Assembly: GCF_029240215.1 (NCBI RefSeq)
Contig: NZ_JARBTK010000007.1
Location: 124,001 to 188,000 of the forward strand
Reading direction: 5' to 3'
Source of the DNA: Chryseobacterium sp.
Lineage (GTDB): Bacteria > Bacteroidota > Bacteroidia > Flavobacteriales > Weeksellaceae
DNA: 64,000 nt
The translations under genes and the position numbers were made by a program. The notes beneath the pieces are model-generated. The model had not been told where the DNA came from, made no database searches, and was given only the letters and a program-made list of their open reading frames with translations. How positions within the stretch are numbered: position 1 is the stretch's first letter; the number at the start of each line of letters is the position of its first letter. Positions 26,504 to 35,797 of this stretch are shown here, one piece after another.

Positions 26504-28186
26504 ATGAATTATTTTTTAACGTATACAGTTTATGTTCTCATTTTATCAGTATTGATGGGGATTTCCACTTGGAAGCTGTTCAAGAAAATGGGGTATAGTC
26601 CGTTGTTGGCTTTTGTACCTTTCTACAATTATTTCATTATTTTAAAAGAAACCAAACATCCGAAATGGTGGGCAATTTTATCGTATCTGCCAATCGTAGG
26701 TCCGATTATGATGTCGGTTTTTCATTTGTATTTAATGAAAAAATTTGGCAAAACTCTTTTTAAAGATCAATTGCTTACTGTTATTTTGCCTTTCATTTAT
26801 ATGGCAACCGTCAATTATTCTAAAGATGTTGAGTTGGAAGATGAAAATGATTTGTATTTAACAGAAGAAGAAAAAAACTCAAAAAAGAAAGATACTTTTG
26901 TAGGTTCTATTACTTTCGCAGTTGTTTTTGCTACGATAATTCACGTTTTTTTCACGCAGCCTTTTGGTATTCCTACAGGATCGATGGAAAGAACGCTTTT
27001 AGTAGGAGATTTCCTTTTTGTAAATAAATGGAGCTATGGTTACAGATTACCAATGCGTCCTTTGGCAATTCCTTTTTTACAAGGAACTATTTATGATTTT
27101 CAAAAAGATGGCAATCCCAAAAATGATGGAAAATCTTATGTTGAAGCAGTAAAACTTCCATATGAGAGAATTTTTCAATTTAGCAAACCTCAAAAAAACG
27201 ATATAGTAGTTTTCAATTATCCACGAGATTCTGTACATGTTTCTCTTGACCGTGCAGATCCTTATGTGAAAAGATGCGTTGCTGTTGCAGGTGATACTTT
27301 TGAAATGCGTAATGGTAGATTATTTGTCAATGGTAGGGCTGAAACTGTTTTGGGAGATCAGGATGTTCAACATTCATTTTTGATTGAGGCAAGTAGTGAA
27401 ATAGATGTTCCAGCTCTGTACAAAAGATTAGGATTTATTTCTATCGGACTATTAGATAAAGAGAGATTTTTTTCTAATGAAAATTCTGCGAAATACAAGA
27501 TGAATCCTGCGAATATCATTTATATGATGCAGCTGACAAATTCGAGACTTAAAGAAATTAAATCTCTTCCACAAGTAGTTTCTTCTCATGAAGAAATTAT
27601 GAGTAAAGGTGAAGGAGGTATTGCTTACAAAGATCAATTCAGAACAAAAATAGATACTACCAATTCTATTTTTCCGCTCAACAGAGGGTGGAATCAAGAT
27701 CAATACGGACCACTCAAAATTCCTAAAAAAGGTGATGTTGTAACTATTAATAAAGAAACCCTTCCGGAATATCAGTGGATTATCAAAAACTACGAGCATA
27801 ACACTTTAGAAAGTAAAAACGGCAAATTTTTCATCAACGGAAAGGAGACCAACAATTATACAATTCAACAGGATTACTATATGATGGTTGGAGACAACAG
27901 AGATGCTTCTTTAGATGCAAGATTCTTTGGTTTTGTTCCTGAAGCAAATATCGTTGGAAAACCAATGTTTACTTGGATGAGTATAGAAGGTGCATTTACA
28001 GATTCACAATCTTCATATCAAGCTGATGGATGGAGATTCCGTTGGGATAGAATGTTCAAAGCAACAAATACAGGCGATGCAAACAAAACTTCATATTGGT
28101 GGATTGCTGCTATGATTCTTATTCTTTTCTTTGGATGGGAGTATTTTGTTAAACTTTTCGGAAAGAAAAAAACTGAAGAAGATTAG
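26504..28186 (+). CDS. lepB: Signal peptidase I
   Basis: A long (560-residue) Bacteroidota-type LepB. An N-terminal extension of about 130 residues has several membrane helices; then comes the catalytic Ser in GIPTGSMERTL (Ser160), the catalytic Lys in DPYVKRCVAVAGD (Lys256), and the late box MVGDNRDASLDARFFGFV. A large insertion lies between the Lys box and the last box. It cleaves signal peptides of secreted proteins at the periplasmic face. Its stop overlaps by one base the GTG of a second, smaller homologue. Confidence 0.93.
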   Translation: MNYFLTYTVYVLILSVLMGISTWKLFKKMGYSPLLAFVPFYNYFIILKETKHPKWWAILSYLPIVGPIMMSVFHLYLMKKFGKTLFKDQLLTVILPFIYMATVNYSKDVELEDENDLYLTEEEKNSKKKDTFVGSITFAVVFATIIHVFFTQPFGIPTGSMERTLLVGDFLFVNKWSYGYRLPMRPLAIPFLQGTIYDFQKDGNPKNDGKSYVEAVKLPYERIFQFSKPQKNDIVVFNYPRDSVHVSLDRADPYVKRCVAVAGDTFEMRNGRLFVNGRAETVLGDQDVQHSFLIEASSEIDVPALYKRLGFISIGLLDKERFFSNENSAKYKMNPANIIYMMQLTNSRLKEIKSLPQVVSSHEEIMSKGEGGIAYKDQFRTKIDTTNSIFPLNRGWNQDQYGPLKIPKKGDVVTINKETLPEYQWIIKNYEHNTLESKNGKFFINGKETNNYTIQQDYYMMVGDNRDASLDARFFGFVPEANIVGKPMFTWMSIEGAFTDSQSSYQADGWRFRWDRMFKATNTGDANKTSYWWIAAMILILFFGWEYFVKLFGKKKTEED

Positions 28187-28863
28187 TGTTTAAAAGTAAA
28201 ATATTTAATAAAGTTCTCCTTACCGGAAGCTTTATCGTAACCCTTATAATTATTGCAAAACTCTCAGGGGTTTTGCAATATGCTTTATTACCTACAGCAG
28301 GAAGTGAACCTACCCTCAAAAGAGGAGGTTGGTTATTCATGAGTAATATTTTGCCTTATGATAAATATAAAATCTTAGCTTACAATCAGAAGAATCCGGA
28401 TCATTTTCCGGGTGTTTATGCTCAGCGTCTTATAGGTGTGGAAGGTGATAGAATTCAAATCAAAAATGGAGATTTATATGTAAATGATTCTCTCATCAAT
28501 GGAAATTTTGAAATCAATCAAGCGTACAAAATCGATAGAGGTTTTACTAATTATTTGATTGGAAAAGGTGCTTTAAATGAGGACTTTTATCCAATCGATG
28601 AAAATCATTATATAACCCAACTCAGCAAAAAAGATCTTACCAAAGACTATTTTTTTGAAAGATATACCACTACAGAAACCGATCCCTATATTTTCAAAAC
28701 ATTTGGTAAAAAATGGAACGCAGATAATTTTGGTCCGCTCACTGTACCTCCAGGTAAAGTTTTTTTTCTTGGTGACAATCGTAACGCAAGTTTAGATTCA
28801 AGATTCGTTGGTTTCGCTGATCAAGAAGATATTGTGGGAAGAGTTTTTTATCCTAAAAATTAA
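28186..28863 (+). CDS. S26 signal peptidase-like protein lacking the catalytic lysine
   Basis: 225 residues starting at a GTG that overlaps the lepB stop (translational coupling). One N-terminal membrane helix leads into LLPTAGSEPTLKRG, where Ser40 aligns with the SPase I nucleophile but is followed by Glu in place of Met. The dyad box reads VYAQRLIGVEGDRI: Gln80 stands where the general-base Lys is expected (compare VKRCVAVAGD in the upstream LepB). The late box FLGDNRNASLDSRFVGF is intact. The fold is therefore S26 but activity is doubtful; it might assist the upstream LepB. Confidence 0.8.
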   Translation: MFKSKIFNKVLLTGSFIVTLIIIAKLSGVLQYALLPTAGSEPTLKRGGWLFMSNILPYDKYKILAYNQKNPDHFPGVYAQRLIGVEGDRIQIKNGDLYVNDSLINGNFEINQAYKIDRGFTNYLIGKGALNEDFYPIDENHYITQLSKKDLTKDYFFERYTTTETDPYIFKTFGKKWNADNFGPLTVPPGKVFFLGDNRNASLDSRFVGFADQEDIVGRVFYPKN

Positions 28864-28869
28864 ATAAAC

Positions 28870-29478
28870 ATGCAGAATATATTACTACCGGTATTTTATC
28901 TACCACCTATTTCATGGTTTTCAGTGTATTTAGATCCTGAAAATGACGTTGTTTTTGAGCAGTATGAAAGTTTCCCTAAGCAGACGTACAGAAACAGAAC
29001 CAATATTTACGGGGCAAACGGAAAGCTTTCACTCATCATTCCGATCAATCATACAGGAAAAAGAGAAATGAAAGATATTGAAATGTCCTATAGGGAAGAT
29101 TGGCAGAAACTTCATTGGAAGTCTATAAAAACTGCTTATCAGAGTTCACCGTATTTTGAATATTATGAAGATCAATTTAAAGTTCTTTATGATGTGAAAG
29201 AAAAATTTTTGTTAGATTTTAATATTAAAAGTATCGATATTATTAAAAAAATTCTGAAAACAGAAAAGGCACAGTCTTTGAATGAAGAATACATCAAAAA
29301 TCCTTCGGAAATTAATTTTCGCGAACAGTTTTCTGCGAAAGCTCCGTCTGAATTTGAAATGGAAGAATATTATCAAACTTTCACAGATAAACATGGTTTT
29401 TTGAAAGATTTGTCAATAATTGATCTTATCTGTAACAAAGGACCAGAATCTGTGACTTATCTTAAAAATATTAAATAA
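28870..29478 (+). CDS. WbqC family protein
   Basis: 202 residues with VFYLPPISWFSVYLD near the start and FPKQTYRNRTNIYGANG, the usual WbqC-like pattern. WbqC was named from O-antigen clusters, but in flavobacteria the gene usually lies by lepB, as here (6 bp downstream of the SPase-like gene). Biochemical function is unproven. Cytoplasmic, no signal peptide. Confidence 0.82.
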   Translation: MQNILLPVFYLPPISWFSVYLDPENDVVFEQYESFPKQTYRNRTNIYGANGKLSLIIPINHTGKREMKDIEMSYREDWQKLHWKSIKTAYQSSPYFEYYEDQFKVLYDVKEKFLLDFNIKSIDIIKKILKTEKAQSLNEEYIKNPSEINFREQFSAKAPSEFEMEEYYQTFTDKHGFLKDLSIIDLICNKGPESVTYLKNIK

Positions 29479-29488
29479 TTCTTATAAA

Positions 29489-31168
29489 ATGAAGAAAATA
29501 GTATTGGCTGCTGTCTTTTTAGCAGGTTTCAGTTTTACGTACGCACAAGAATCAAAAGTTGCGGCTGTTGATCCAAAAGAAGATAAAGATTTGATGACCT
29601 GGTATCACAAAGATTTTACAACTTCAAAAGTCTATGGTGTAAATACCGCAAATGCTTATAAATATCTTGAATCTAAAGGTCTTAAACCTAAAACTGTCAT
29701 TGTTGGAGTTTTAGACAGTGGTGTTCAGGTTGATCATCCGGGATTGGTTAAAAATATCTGGTCAAACCCAAATGAAGTTCCTGGAAACGGAAAAGATGAC
29801 GACGGAAATGGTTACATTGATGACGTTCACGGTTGGAATTTCATTGGTGGAAAAAATGGTGATATTGATGTTGATAACATGGAAGTTACCAGAGTTGTTG
29901 CAAAATATAAGTCGATTTTCGAAGGTGATGATTCTACAAAAAACAAAGCAAATCAGGCAAAAATGCCTGAAGAATTTGCAATGTATATGAAATCTAAAGA
30001 GCTTTATTCTAAAAAAAGCGTGGAAGCAAAACAGGGATTTCAGACATATACCATGATCAACGAGTTGATTCCGAACATGGTAAAGATGTTAGGTGGGAAA
30101 TCTGTAACTCCTGAAAATATCGCTGCTATTAAAGCTCCGACCGATCAGAAAGATGCAATGGCATTACAGGTTCTTAAGCAAGTTTCTCAAAGCCCGGAAT
30201 TTGCCGGGAAATCAGCTGAAGATTTTGAAAAATCAATGAAGGAGCAAATGAAAGAGGCTCTTGATGAGGTAGGTCCGTCTTCAAAGCAATATGATATTGC
30301 TTATGATCCGAGAAAAGAAATTGTAGGAGATAATTATGATGATTATTCTGAGAAAAATTACGGAAACAACCATTATGAAGGTCCGGATGCCATGCACGGA
30401 ACTCACGTAGCCGGAATTATTGCAGGAACTCCTCAAGGAAAAGAAATTCAGTACGGTGTAGCTTCTAAAGTTGCAAAAATTATGTCTGTGAGAACTGTAC
30501 CTAACGGTGATGAAAGAGATAAAGATGTTGCTAATGCAATAAGATATGCAGTAGATAATGGCGCAAAAGTTTTAAATATGAGTTTTGGAAAGCCTGTTTC
30601 TCCGGGTAAAAATGTGGTTTGGGATGCATTCAAATATGCTGAAGATAAAGGTGTTCTTTTAGTAAAAGCTGCAGGAAACGAGAATGAGGATGTTGCAGAA
30701 CATCTAGCCTATCCTACAAACTTCATGAATGTTTCTGACGAAGCTCCTTTTGTGAATAATGTTCTGGTAGTAGGTGCAAGTACCAACCAAAATAGCGCAC
30801 TGAGAGCAGGATTCTCAAATTATAATAAGAAAATGGTCAATGTTTTTGCACCTGGTGACCAGATTTATTCAACTGTACCGCACAATGAGTATAGATACCT
30901 TCAGGGAACATCAATGGCATCTCCTGTAGTTGCGGGTGCAGCAGCTGTTTTATTGGCTTATATGCCAAACCTGAAGCCAGCACAGATCATTGAGGCATTG
31001 GTAAAAACCAGCAACGTAAGCACAGAAAATGAATTTGGCGAAAAATCTCAGTCTGGCGGAGTTATCGATGTGAAGAAAGCTGCAGAATATGCCTTCACAA
31101 ATTTCTACAACGGAAAAGCTTCTGATGTGAAGAAACCTGCAAAAGCAAAAAAAGCGGTAAGAAAATAA
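29489..31168 (+). CDS. Secreted S8 family serine protease (subtilase)
   Basis: 559 residues with signal peptide MKKIVLAAVFLAGFSFTYA. The catalytic triad is visible: Asp76 in VGVLDSGVQVDHPG, His306 in MHGTHVAGI and Ser475 in QGTSMASPVVAGA. The Asp-His interval is about 230 residues, much longer than in subtilisin; the extra part is a mostly charged, helical insertion (about 120-270). There is no T9SS sorting domain at the basic C-terminus, so it probably stays in the periplasm or outer membrane. It is the last gene of the run from parA and ends at a strong terminator. Confidence 0.9.
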   Translation: MKKIVLAAVFLAGFSFTYAQESKVAAVDPKEDKDLMTWYHKDFTTSKVYGVNTANAYKYLESKGLKPKTVIVGVLDSGVQVDHPGLVKNIWSNPNEVPGNGKDDDGNGYIDDVHGWNFIGGKNGDIDVDNMEVTRVVAKYKSIFEGDDSTKNKANQAKMPEEFAMYMKSKELYSKKSVEAKQGFQTYTMINELIPNMVKMLGGKSVTPENIAAIKAPTDQKDAMALQVLKQVSQSPEFAGKSAEDFEKSMKEQMKEALDEVGPSSKQYDIAYDPRKEIVGDNYDDYSEKNYGNNHYEGPDAMHGTHVAGIIAGTPQGKEIQYGVASKVAKIMSVRTVPNGDERDKDVANAIRYAVDNGAKVLNMSFGKPVSPGKNVVWDAFKYAEDKGVLLVKAAGNENEDVAEHLAYPTNFMNVSDEAPFVNNVLVVGASTNQNSALRAGFSNYNKKMVNVFAPGDQIYSTVPHNEYRYLQGTSMASPVVAGAAAVLLAYMPNLKPAQIIEALVKTSNVSTENEFGEKSQSGGVIDVKKAAEYAFTNFYNGKASDVKKPAKAKKAVRK

Positions 31169-31198
31169 TAATCAGCTATTTATTGATCATAAATAATG

Positions 31199-31224
31199 AA
31201 GCCCGATTTTTCGGGCTTTTTTTT
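31199..31224 (+). terminator. Terminator after subtilase gene
   Basis: AAGCCCGA, TTTT loop, TCGGGCTT, then a run of Ts, 31 bp after the stop. Confidence 0.9.
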
Positions 31225-31369
31225 ATTTACTTGTTTTAGTATTTTGGCACGGTTTTTTGTAGTAACTTTAAGAATAATAAACAACAATATGAAATCGTAT
31301 GATTTGGATGTTAATAATCAATTCCGATCACTTGGTTTCATATACTTTGAAAAAATAAAATATACAATT

Positions 31370-31861
31370 ATGAAAAAGTTAATACTTGCGGGAATTTTGG
31401 GAACATCACTTTTTGCGGTGTCTTGTTCCTCAGTAAAAAAAGCAGGAGATGCACAAAGCAACAGATCAGAATTTCTGAAAATGAAAGGCGACTTTCAGAT
31501 TGTAAGCATCGAATATGATAAGCAATATAAAATCAAGCCTTTTGATGAAGGTGCAGATGCACAGTGTTTTGTTGGAAGTCACTGGAGATTCATTCCAAAT
31601 AATTATACAGGAGCTTATACTTTGAACGGTGGCGGAAATTGTCCTGCATTAACACAACCTATTAAATTTGAAGTGAAAGACGGAAATACTTTTATGTTCA
31701 AAAAAATTCAGGAAGGAACAAAAGCAAAACAAAATACAGTAGGCTATACGCTTGATGTAATCAATATGACGACAGATCAGTTTTCTTTAGAACAGAATGT
31801 TCCGTTTGACGGAAGTACTGTGAGAGTTGTTTACAACTTCGAGAGAACAGGGATGAAGTAA
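31370..31861 (+). CDS. Lipocalin-like lipoprotein
   Basis: The lipobox FAVSC places the lipidated Cys at residue 19 of MKKLILAGILGTSLFAVSC. The mature part (FLKMKGDFQIVSIEYDK, a GSHWRFIPNNYTGAY segment, and alternating beta strands to the end) resembles the short lipocalin-like lipoproteins of Bacteroidota. The frame is open back to 31196, but this overlaps the previous terminator and the signal peptide fixes the start at 31370 (163 residues). The OmpA lipoprotein gene follows after 23 bp. Confidence 0.75.
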   Translation: MKKLILAGILGTSLFAVSCSSVKKAGDAQSNRSEFLKMKGDFQIVSIEYDKQYKIKPFDEGADAQCFVGSHWRFIPNNYTGAYTLNGGGNCPALTQPIKFEVKDGNTFMFKKIQEGTKAKQNTVGYTLDVINMTTDQFSLEQNVPFDGSTVRVVYNFERTGMK

Positions 31862-31884
31862 TTTAAATATTTAAAATAAACATT

Positions 31885-32574
31885 ATGAAATTTAACAAAA
31901 CATATATAGGAGCATTTTTATTATCATCAGCATTATTACTTACAAGTTGTGAGGCTGTACAAAACTCCAATCACCAGCAAAGAGGTACAGCAGTAGGTGT
32001 AGCTTCAGGAGCAGTAATCGGAGGTATCTTGGGAAATAATGTAGGTAAAGGTAAAAATGCAGCATTAGGTGCGGTTTTAGGAGGTGTGATTGGCGGTGTT
32101 GCCGGTAACGTTATTGGTAATAAAATGGATAAGCAGGCTAAGGAGATTAAAGAAACTTTACCTGGGGCTGAGGTGGAAAGAGTAGGTGATGGGATTAAAA
32201 TTACTTTGAACGAAAGTATCGTTACTTTTGCATTTAATTCATCAGATTTGACATCGGTTGCTAAAGCAAACTTAGATAAACTTAATCAGGTTTTGGTTAA
32301 TAACCCTGATACAAACATCAATATCTATGGTCATACAGACAGCGTGGGTGCAGATGATTATAACCAAAAGCTTTCTGAAAGAAGAGCAAATTCTGTAAAA
32401 TCCTATTTGATTTCTAAAGGAATCGCTTCCAGCAGAATGTTTGCTTTGGGTGAAGGTGAGTCAATGCCTGTAGCATCAAATGAGACAGATGCAGGAAGAG
32501 CAAAAAACAGAAGAGTAGAGTTTGCTATTACAGCAAACGAAAAAATGATTAACGACGCTCAACAGGGGCAGTAA
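31885..32574 (+). CDS. OmpA family lipoprotein with glycine zipper
   Basis: 229 residues. A lipoprotein signal peptide ends LLLTSC (Cys22). Next is a glycine-zipper stretch (GVASGAVIGGILGNNVGKG and GAVLGGVIGGVAGNVIGN), then an OmpA-type peptidoglycan-binding domain with TFAFNSSDL, NIYGHTDSVGADDYNQKLSE and GRAKNRRVEF. The layout is that of YiaD-like proteins that tie the outer membrane to the cell wall. Probably co-transcribed with the upstream lipocalin-like gene; a terminator follows. Confidence 0.9.
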   Translation: MKFNKTYIGAFLLSSALLLTSCEAVQNSNHQQRGTAVGVASGAVIGGILGNNVGKGKNAALGAVLGGVIGGVAGNVIGNKMDKQAKEIKETLPGAEVERVGDGIKITLNESIVTFAFNSSDLTSVAKANLDKLNQVLVNNPDTNINIYGHTDSVGADDYNQKLSERRANSVKSYLISKGIASSRMFALGEGESMPVASNETDAGRAKNRRVEFAITANEKMINDAQQGQ

Positions 32575-32603
32575 TCATTAATATATAAATATTATCATAG
32601 AAG

Positions 32604-32625
32604 ACCGCTTTGGCGGTTTTTTTTG
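32604..32625 (+). terminator. Terminator after OmpA lipoprotein gene
   Basis: ACCGC, TTTG loop, GCGGT, then eight Ts. Confidence 0.8.
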
Positions 32626-32662
32626 TATTTTTATGCGGCATGTTTTTTTGCTATAAATTCAC

Positions 32663-32670
32663 TATTTTTG
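32663..32670 (+). promoter_or_regulatory. Promoter -7 element of the polyprenyl-phosphate-arabinose operon
   Basis: TATTTTTG followed by CAA, 17 bp before the ATG at 32688. Confidence 0.6.
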
Positions 32671-32687
32671 CAATCGAAATAACATAA

Positions 32688-33575
32688 ATGAAAAAATATT
32701 TAAAATTACTTCGGATAGAACAATGGGTGAAAAATCTTTTTGTTTTTGTACCCCTATTTTTTTCAGGTAACATCAAAAATTTAGATTTACTCAGCAAAAG
32801 TGTCTTCGCTTTCATTATATTTTCTTTGGCAGCAAGTATCGTTTATATTCTGAATGATTATAATGATATTGAGGCAGACAGGCAACATCCTGAGAAAAGA
32901 AGAAGACCTTTGGCGAGCGGAGCAATTTCAAAATCAAAAGCGTTGTCAATTTTAGGAATTTTGGCTATCGTAGATATTGCTTTAATACTCTTTGCTCAGT
33001 TTTATTTTAATGAAATTCTTTGGAAGTTTGCAACCATCATCGGAATTTATTTTGTGATGAATCTTGCCTATACATTCAAATTAAAACACGTTCCGATTAT
33101 TGATATTTTCATTATCGCAACGGGCTTCGTATTAAGAGTTCAGGCAGGAGGATACATTACCGGAATTTTCATTTCGCAATGGGCAACACTTTTGACCTTC
33201 GTTCTTGCATTGGTTTTAGCAATCGGAAAAAGAAGGGGAGAGCTTATCAACGCTCAGGTTTCCGGGAAAACGAGAAAAGCTTTAGATGGTTACAATGTAC
33301 AGTTTGCAGATATTGCACTTTCCATTTCGGTAACTTTGGCAATTATCTGTTATCTGATGTTTACATTGTCTCCTGAAGTTCAGGCAAGATTTCATTCGAG
33401 AGTCTTTTATACGGTTATTTTTGTTGTATTTGCATTTTTGAGATATTTACAGCAGACTTTGGTATATAATAGAACCGAATCTCCTACCAAAATTGTTTAC
33501 AGAGACCGATATATTCAGATAACTTTGATTTTGTGGGTTGCTGCATTTTTAATTCAAATTTATTTTAAAGAATGA
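32688..33575 (+). CDS. UbiA-type decaprenyl-phosphate phosphoribosyltransferase-like
   Basis: 295 residues, about eight or nine membrane helices, with the UbiA aspartate-rich motif ILNDYNDIEADRQHPEKRRR (56-64 core). The lead LLRIEQWVKNLFVFVPLFF is typical of the branch that transfers 5-phosphoribose from PRPP to a polyprenyl phosphate (Rv3806c in Mycobacterium) rather than the ubiquinone branch. That role fits the downstream DprE1-, DprE2- and phosphatase-like genes. Its stop overlaps by ATGA a 28-codon ORF. Confidence 0.82.
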   Translation: MKKYLKLLRIEQWVKNLFVFVPLFFSGNIKNLDLLSKSVFAFIIFSLAASIVYILNDYNDIEADRQHPEKRRRPLASGAISKSKALSILGILAIVDIALILFAQFYFNEILWKFATIIGIYFVMNLAYTFKLKHVPIIDIFIIATGFVLRVQAGGYITGIFISQWATLLTFVLALVLAIGKRRGELINAQVSGKTRKALDGYNVQFADIALSISVTLAIICYLMFTLSPEVQARFHSRVFYTVIFVVFAFLRYLQQTLVYNRTESPTKIVYRDRYIQITLILWVAAFLIQIYFKE

Positions 33576-33658
33576 AATCACAAAAACTGAAAATTACAAG
33601 CAATAATGAAAATTTTGTGATTGCATCTGATCTGAAAAAAATAAATATTTACAGATGA
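33572..33658 (+). CDS. Possible 28-residue small protein bridging two genes
   Basis: An ORF starts MKSQKLKITSNNE and ends NIYR. Its ATG overlaps the stop of the UbiA-like gene (ATGA at 33572-33575) and its TGA overlaps the ATG of the oxidase gene (ATGA at 33655-33658). Two such overlaps in a row suggest translational coupling through the ORF. No known family is recognised; it is polar and has no membrane segment. It might only be a coupling leader. Confidence 0.45.
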   Translation: MKSQKLKITSNNENFVIASDLKKINIYR

Positions 33659-34971
33659 AACCGAATTTCACACAAAAAGTTACAAATTGGGGCAATTTTC
33701 CCATAGTGGAAAAAGAAATGCGGTCTGAAGACAGCTTCAAAAAAATAAAGGAATTTGTACTCAGTCACAACGAAGTCATTGCACGAGGAAACGGAAGATG
33801 CTACGGCGACGCTTCTTTGGGCGAAAATATCTTTTCAACTAAAAAATTAAATAAATTCATCAGTTTTGACCGTCTCAACGGCATTATAGAATGTGAATCT
33901 GGAGTTTTGCTATCAGACGTTCTTGAGATTTCTGTGCCTCAAGGTTACTTTTTGTATGTTACACCGGGAACAAAATTTGTTTCGGTAGGCGGTGCAATTG
34001 CTTCTGATGTTCATGGAAAAAATCATCATGCTGAAGGATGTTTTTCGGAATATGTTATCGAATTTAAGTTGATGACAGAAAATGGTGATATTATTATTTG
34101 CTCAAGAGAAGAAAATCCGGATAAATTTTGGGCAACTATTGGCGGAATGGGACTCACAGGAATTATTCTTTCTGCTAAGTTTAAGCTTAAAAATATTGAA
34201 ACCTCATATATTCGTCAGGAAAGTATAAAAGCTGAAAATTTAGATGAAATATTCAGACTTTTTGAAGAAAGCGAAAGCTGGACGTATACGGTTGCATGGA
34301 TCGACTGTCTTCAGAAAGGAAAAAATATAGGCAGAAGTATTTTGATGCGTGGCGAACATGCTTATCGTCATGAACTATCCGGTAATGAAGCTGGAAATCC
34401 CCTGGTTTTAAAGAAAAAATTCTCTCCAACAGTACCTTTTTATTTTCCCGGATTTGTTTTAAATGCTTTAACTGTAAAGCTTTTCAATTTTTTATATTAT
34501 AAAAAGCAATCGAAGAAGGAAGTGAAGAATTTTATTGATTATGAAACATTTTTCTACCCTTTAGATGCCATCAAAGATTGGAACAAGATATATGGTAAGT
34601 CAGGTTTTATCCAATATCAAATGGTGATTCCGAAAGAAACCGGAAGGGAAGGAATGAAAAAAATCCTTGAAACCATTGCCAATAGCGGAAACGGATCTTT
34701 TCTTGCGGTTTTAAAACTTTTCGGGAAAAACAATCCTGAAGCTTATAATTCTTTTCCGTTTGAAGGTTACACTTTAGCCTTAGATTTTAAAGTTAATTCA
34801 AAGCTGAAAAAACTGATTGATAAATTAGATGAAATTGTGCAGGAATTTGGCGGAAGAATTTATTTGACCAAAGACAGCATGAGCAGATCTTCACTTACAG
34901 ATTATCTGAAAAATGTTCAAAGCTCAAAATTTGTGTCTTTACAGCACAAAAGAATCCTAAATAATAAGTAG
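33655..34971 (+). CDS. DprE1-like FAD-dependent oxidoreductase
   Basis: 438 residues of the VAO fold. FAD-binding segments are IARGNGRCYGDASLG and SVGGAIASDVHGKNHHAEG; the GKNHH (His124, His125) matches the DprE1 signature. Near the C-terminus GGRIYLTKDSMSR places Lys406 where DprE1 has its essential active-site Lys. DprE1 oxidises the C2 hydroxyl of decaprenylphosphoryl-ribose to the 2-keto form. It sits between the UbiA-like and SDR genes (1-bp gap to the latter), as expected for the pathway. Substrate chain length is not known here. Confidence 0.85.
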   Translation: MKPNFTQKVTNWGNFPIVEKEMRSEDSFKKIKEFVLSHNEVIARGNGRCYGDASLGENIFSTKKLNKFISFDRLNGIIECESGVLLSDVLEISVPQGYFLYVTPGTKFVSVGGAIASDVHGKNHHAEGCFSEYVIEFKLMTENGDIIICSREENPDKFWATIGGMGLTGIILSAKFKLKNIETSYIRQESIKAENLDEIFRLFEESESWTYTVAWIDCLQKGKNIGRSILMRGEHAYRHELSGNEAGNPLVLKKKFSPTVPFYFPGFVLNALTVKLFNFLYYKKQSKKEVKNFIDYETFFYPLDAIKDWNKIYGKSGFIQYQMVIPKETGREGMKKILETIANSGNGSFLAVLKLFGKNNPEAYNSFPFEGYTLALDFKVNSKLKKLIDKLDEIVQEFGGRIYLTKDSMSRSSLTDYLKNVQSSKFVSLQHKRILNNK

Positions 34972-34972
34972 A

Positions 34973-35698
34973 ATGATAGTTCTGGGAAGTACATCCGAGG
35001 TAGCACAGGCTTTTGTGGAAAAGGCTTTGCAGGAAGGGGAAAAGTTTGAAAGAATCTATCTTTTTACCTCAAATAAAGAAACAACGGAAAGATTTGCAAG
35101 ACATATTGATGTGAAATTTCTGCAACAATCTGAAATCATCGAGCTTGATCTCACAAAAGAAATCAATTATCAGAATTTTGATTCTATCAATTCAAGTCTG
35201 TTATTTTGTGCAACGGGATATTTGGGAGAAGGAACGGAAGAAGGTCTTTATGACAACAAAAATACACAGCGAATTATAGATATTAATTATTCGAAATTGG
35301 TTCCTGTGATCAATTATTTTGCGCAGAAATTTGAAAGCAGAAGATCGGGAACAATTATTGGACTTTCATCGGTTGCAGGTGACAGAGGAAGACAGAGTAA
35401 TTTTATTTACGGAAGTGCAAAAGCTGCTTTTACAGCTTATCTAAGTGGGTTAAGAAACTATCTTTTTGAAAAGAAAGTGCATGTCTTAACAATAAAACCG
35501 GGATTTATGGCAACCAAAATGACGGAAGGTCTGCCTTTGAATCCAAAATTAACGGCTACACCAAAGCAGGCTGCAGAATGTATTTACAAAGCATTCAAAA
35601 AACAAAAGAATGTGACATACGTTTTACCGGTTTGGGGCGTTATTATGATGATTATCAGAAATATTCCTGAGTTTATTTTTAAAAAATTAAAGCTTTAA
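34973..35698 (+). CDS. DprE2-like short-chain dehydrogenase
   Basis: 241 residues, classical SDR. The nucleotide-binding turn is the atypical LGSTSEVAQAF; the catalytic Tyr and Lys are in FIYGSAKAAFTAYLSGL, with Ser in IIGLSSVAGD. DprE2 reduces the 2-keto intermediate made by DprE1 to give polyprenyl-phospho-arabinose. It begins 1 bp after the oxidase stop. A short C-terminal hydrophobic segment (VWGVIMMIIRNIPEFIFKK) may attach it to the membrane, where its lipid substrate is. Confidence 0.82.
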   Translation: MIVLGSTSEVAQAFVEKALQEGEKFERIYLFTSNKETTERFARHIDVKFLQQSEIIELDLTKEINYQNFDSINSSLLFCATGYLGEGTEEGLYDNKNTQRIIDINYSKLVPVINYFAQKFESRRSGTIIGLSSVAGDRGRQSNFIYGSAKAAFTAYLSGLRNYLFEKKVHVLTIKPGFMATKMTEGLPLNPKLTATPKQAAECIYKAFKKQKNVTYVLPVWGVIMMIIRNIPEFIFKKLKL

Positions 35699-35705
35699 AT
35701 TATAT

Positions 35706-35767
35706 TGTTTTTCCGGAGGAATCTCAATCACAAGAAACAATAAAAGCTTACATTCCTACGGAATGAC
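35706..35767. repeat. REP-like palindrome, copy 3
   Basis: Left arm TTTTTCCGGAGGAATCTCA and right arm CATTCCTACGGAATGACAA belong to the same family as 8095 and 44253. It lies inside the operon, between the SDR and HAD genes. Confidence 0.6.
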
Positions 35768-35797
35768 AAAAGCAGATAAATTTATAAGAAAATTAAA

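Noticed and set aside
29489..31168. Long insertion between Asp and His of the subtilase as a novel domain
   Set aside because: Related flavobacterial S8 proteases of similar length appear to have the same insertion; I could not support novelty.
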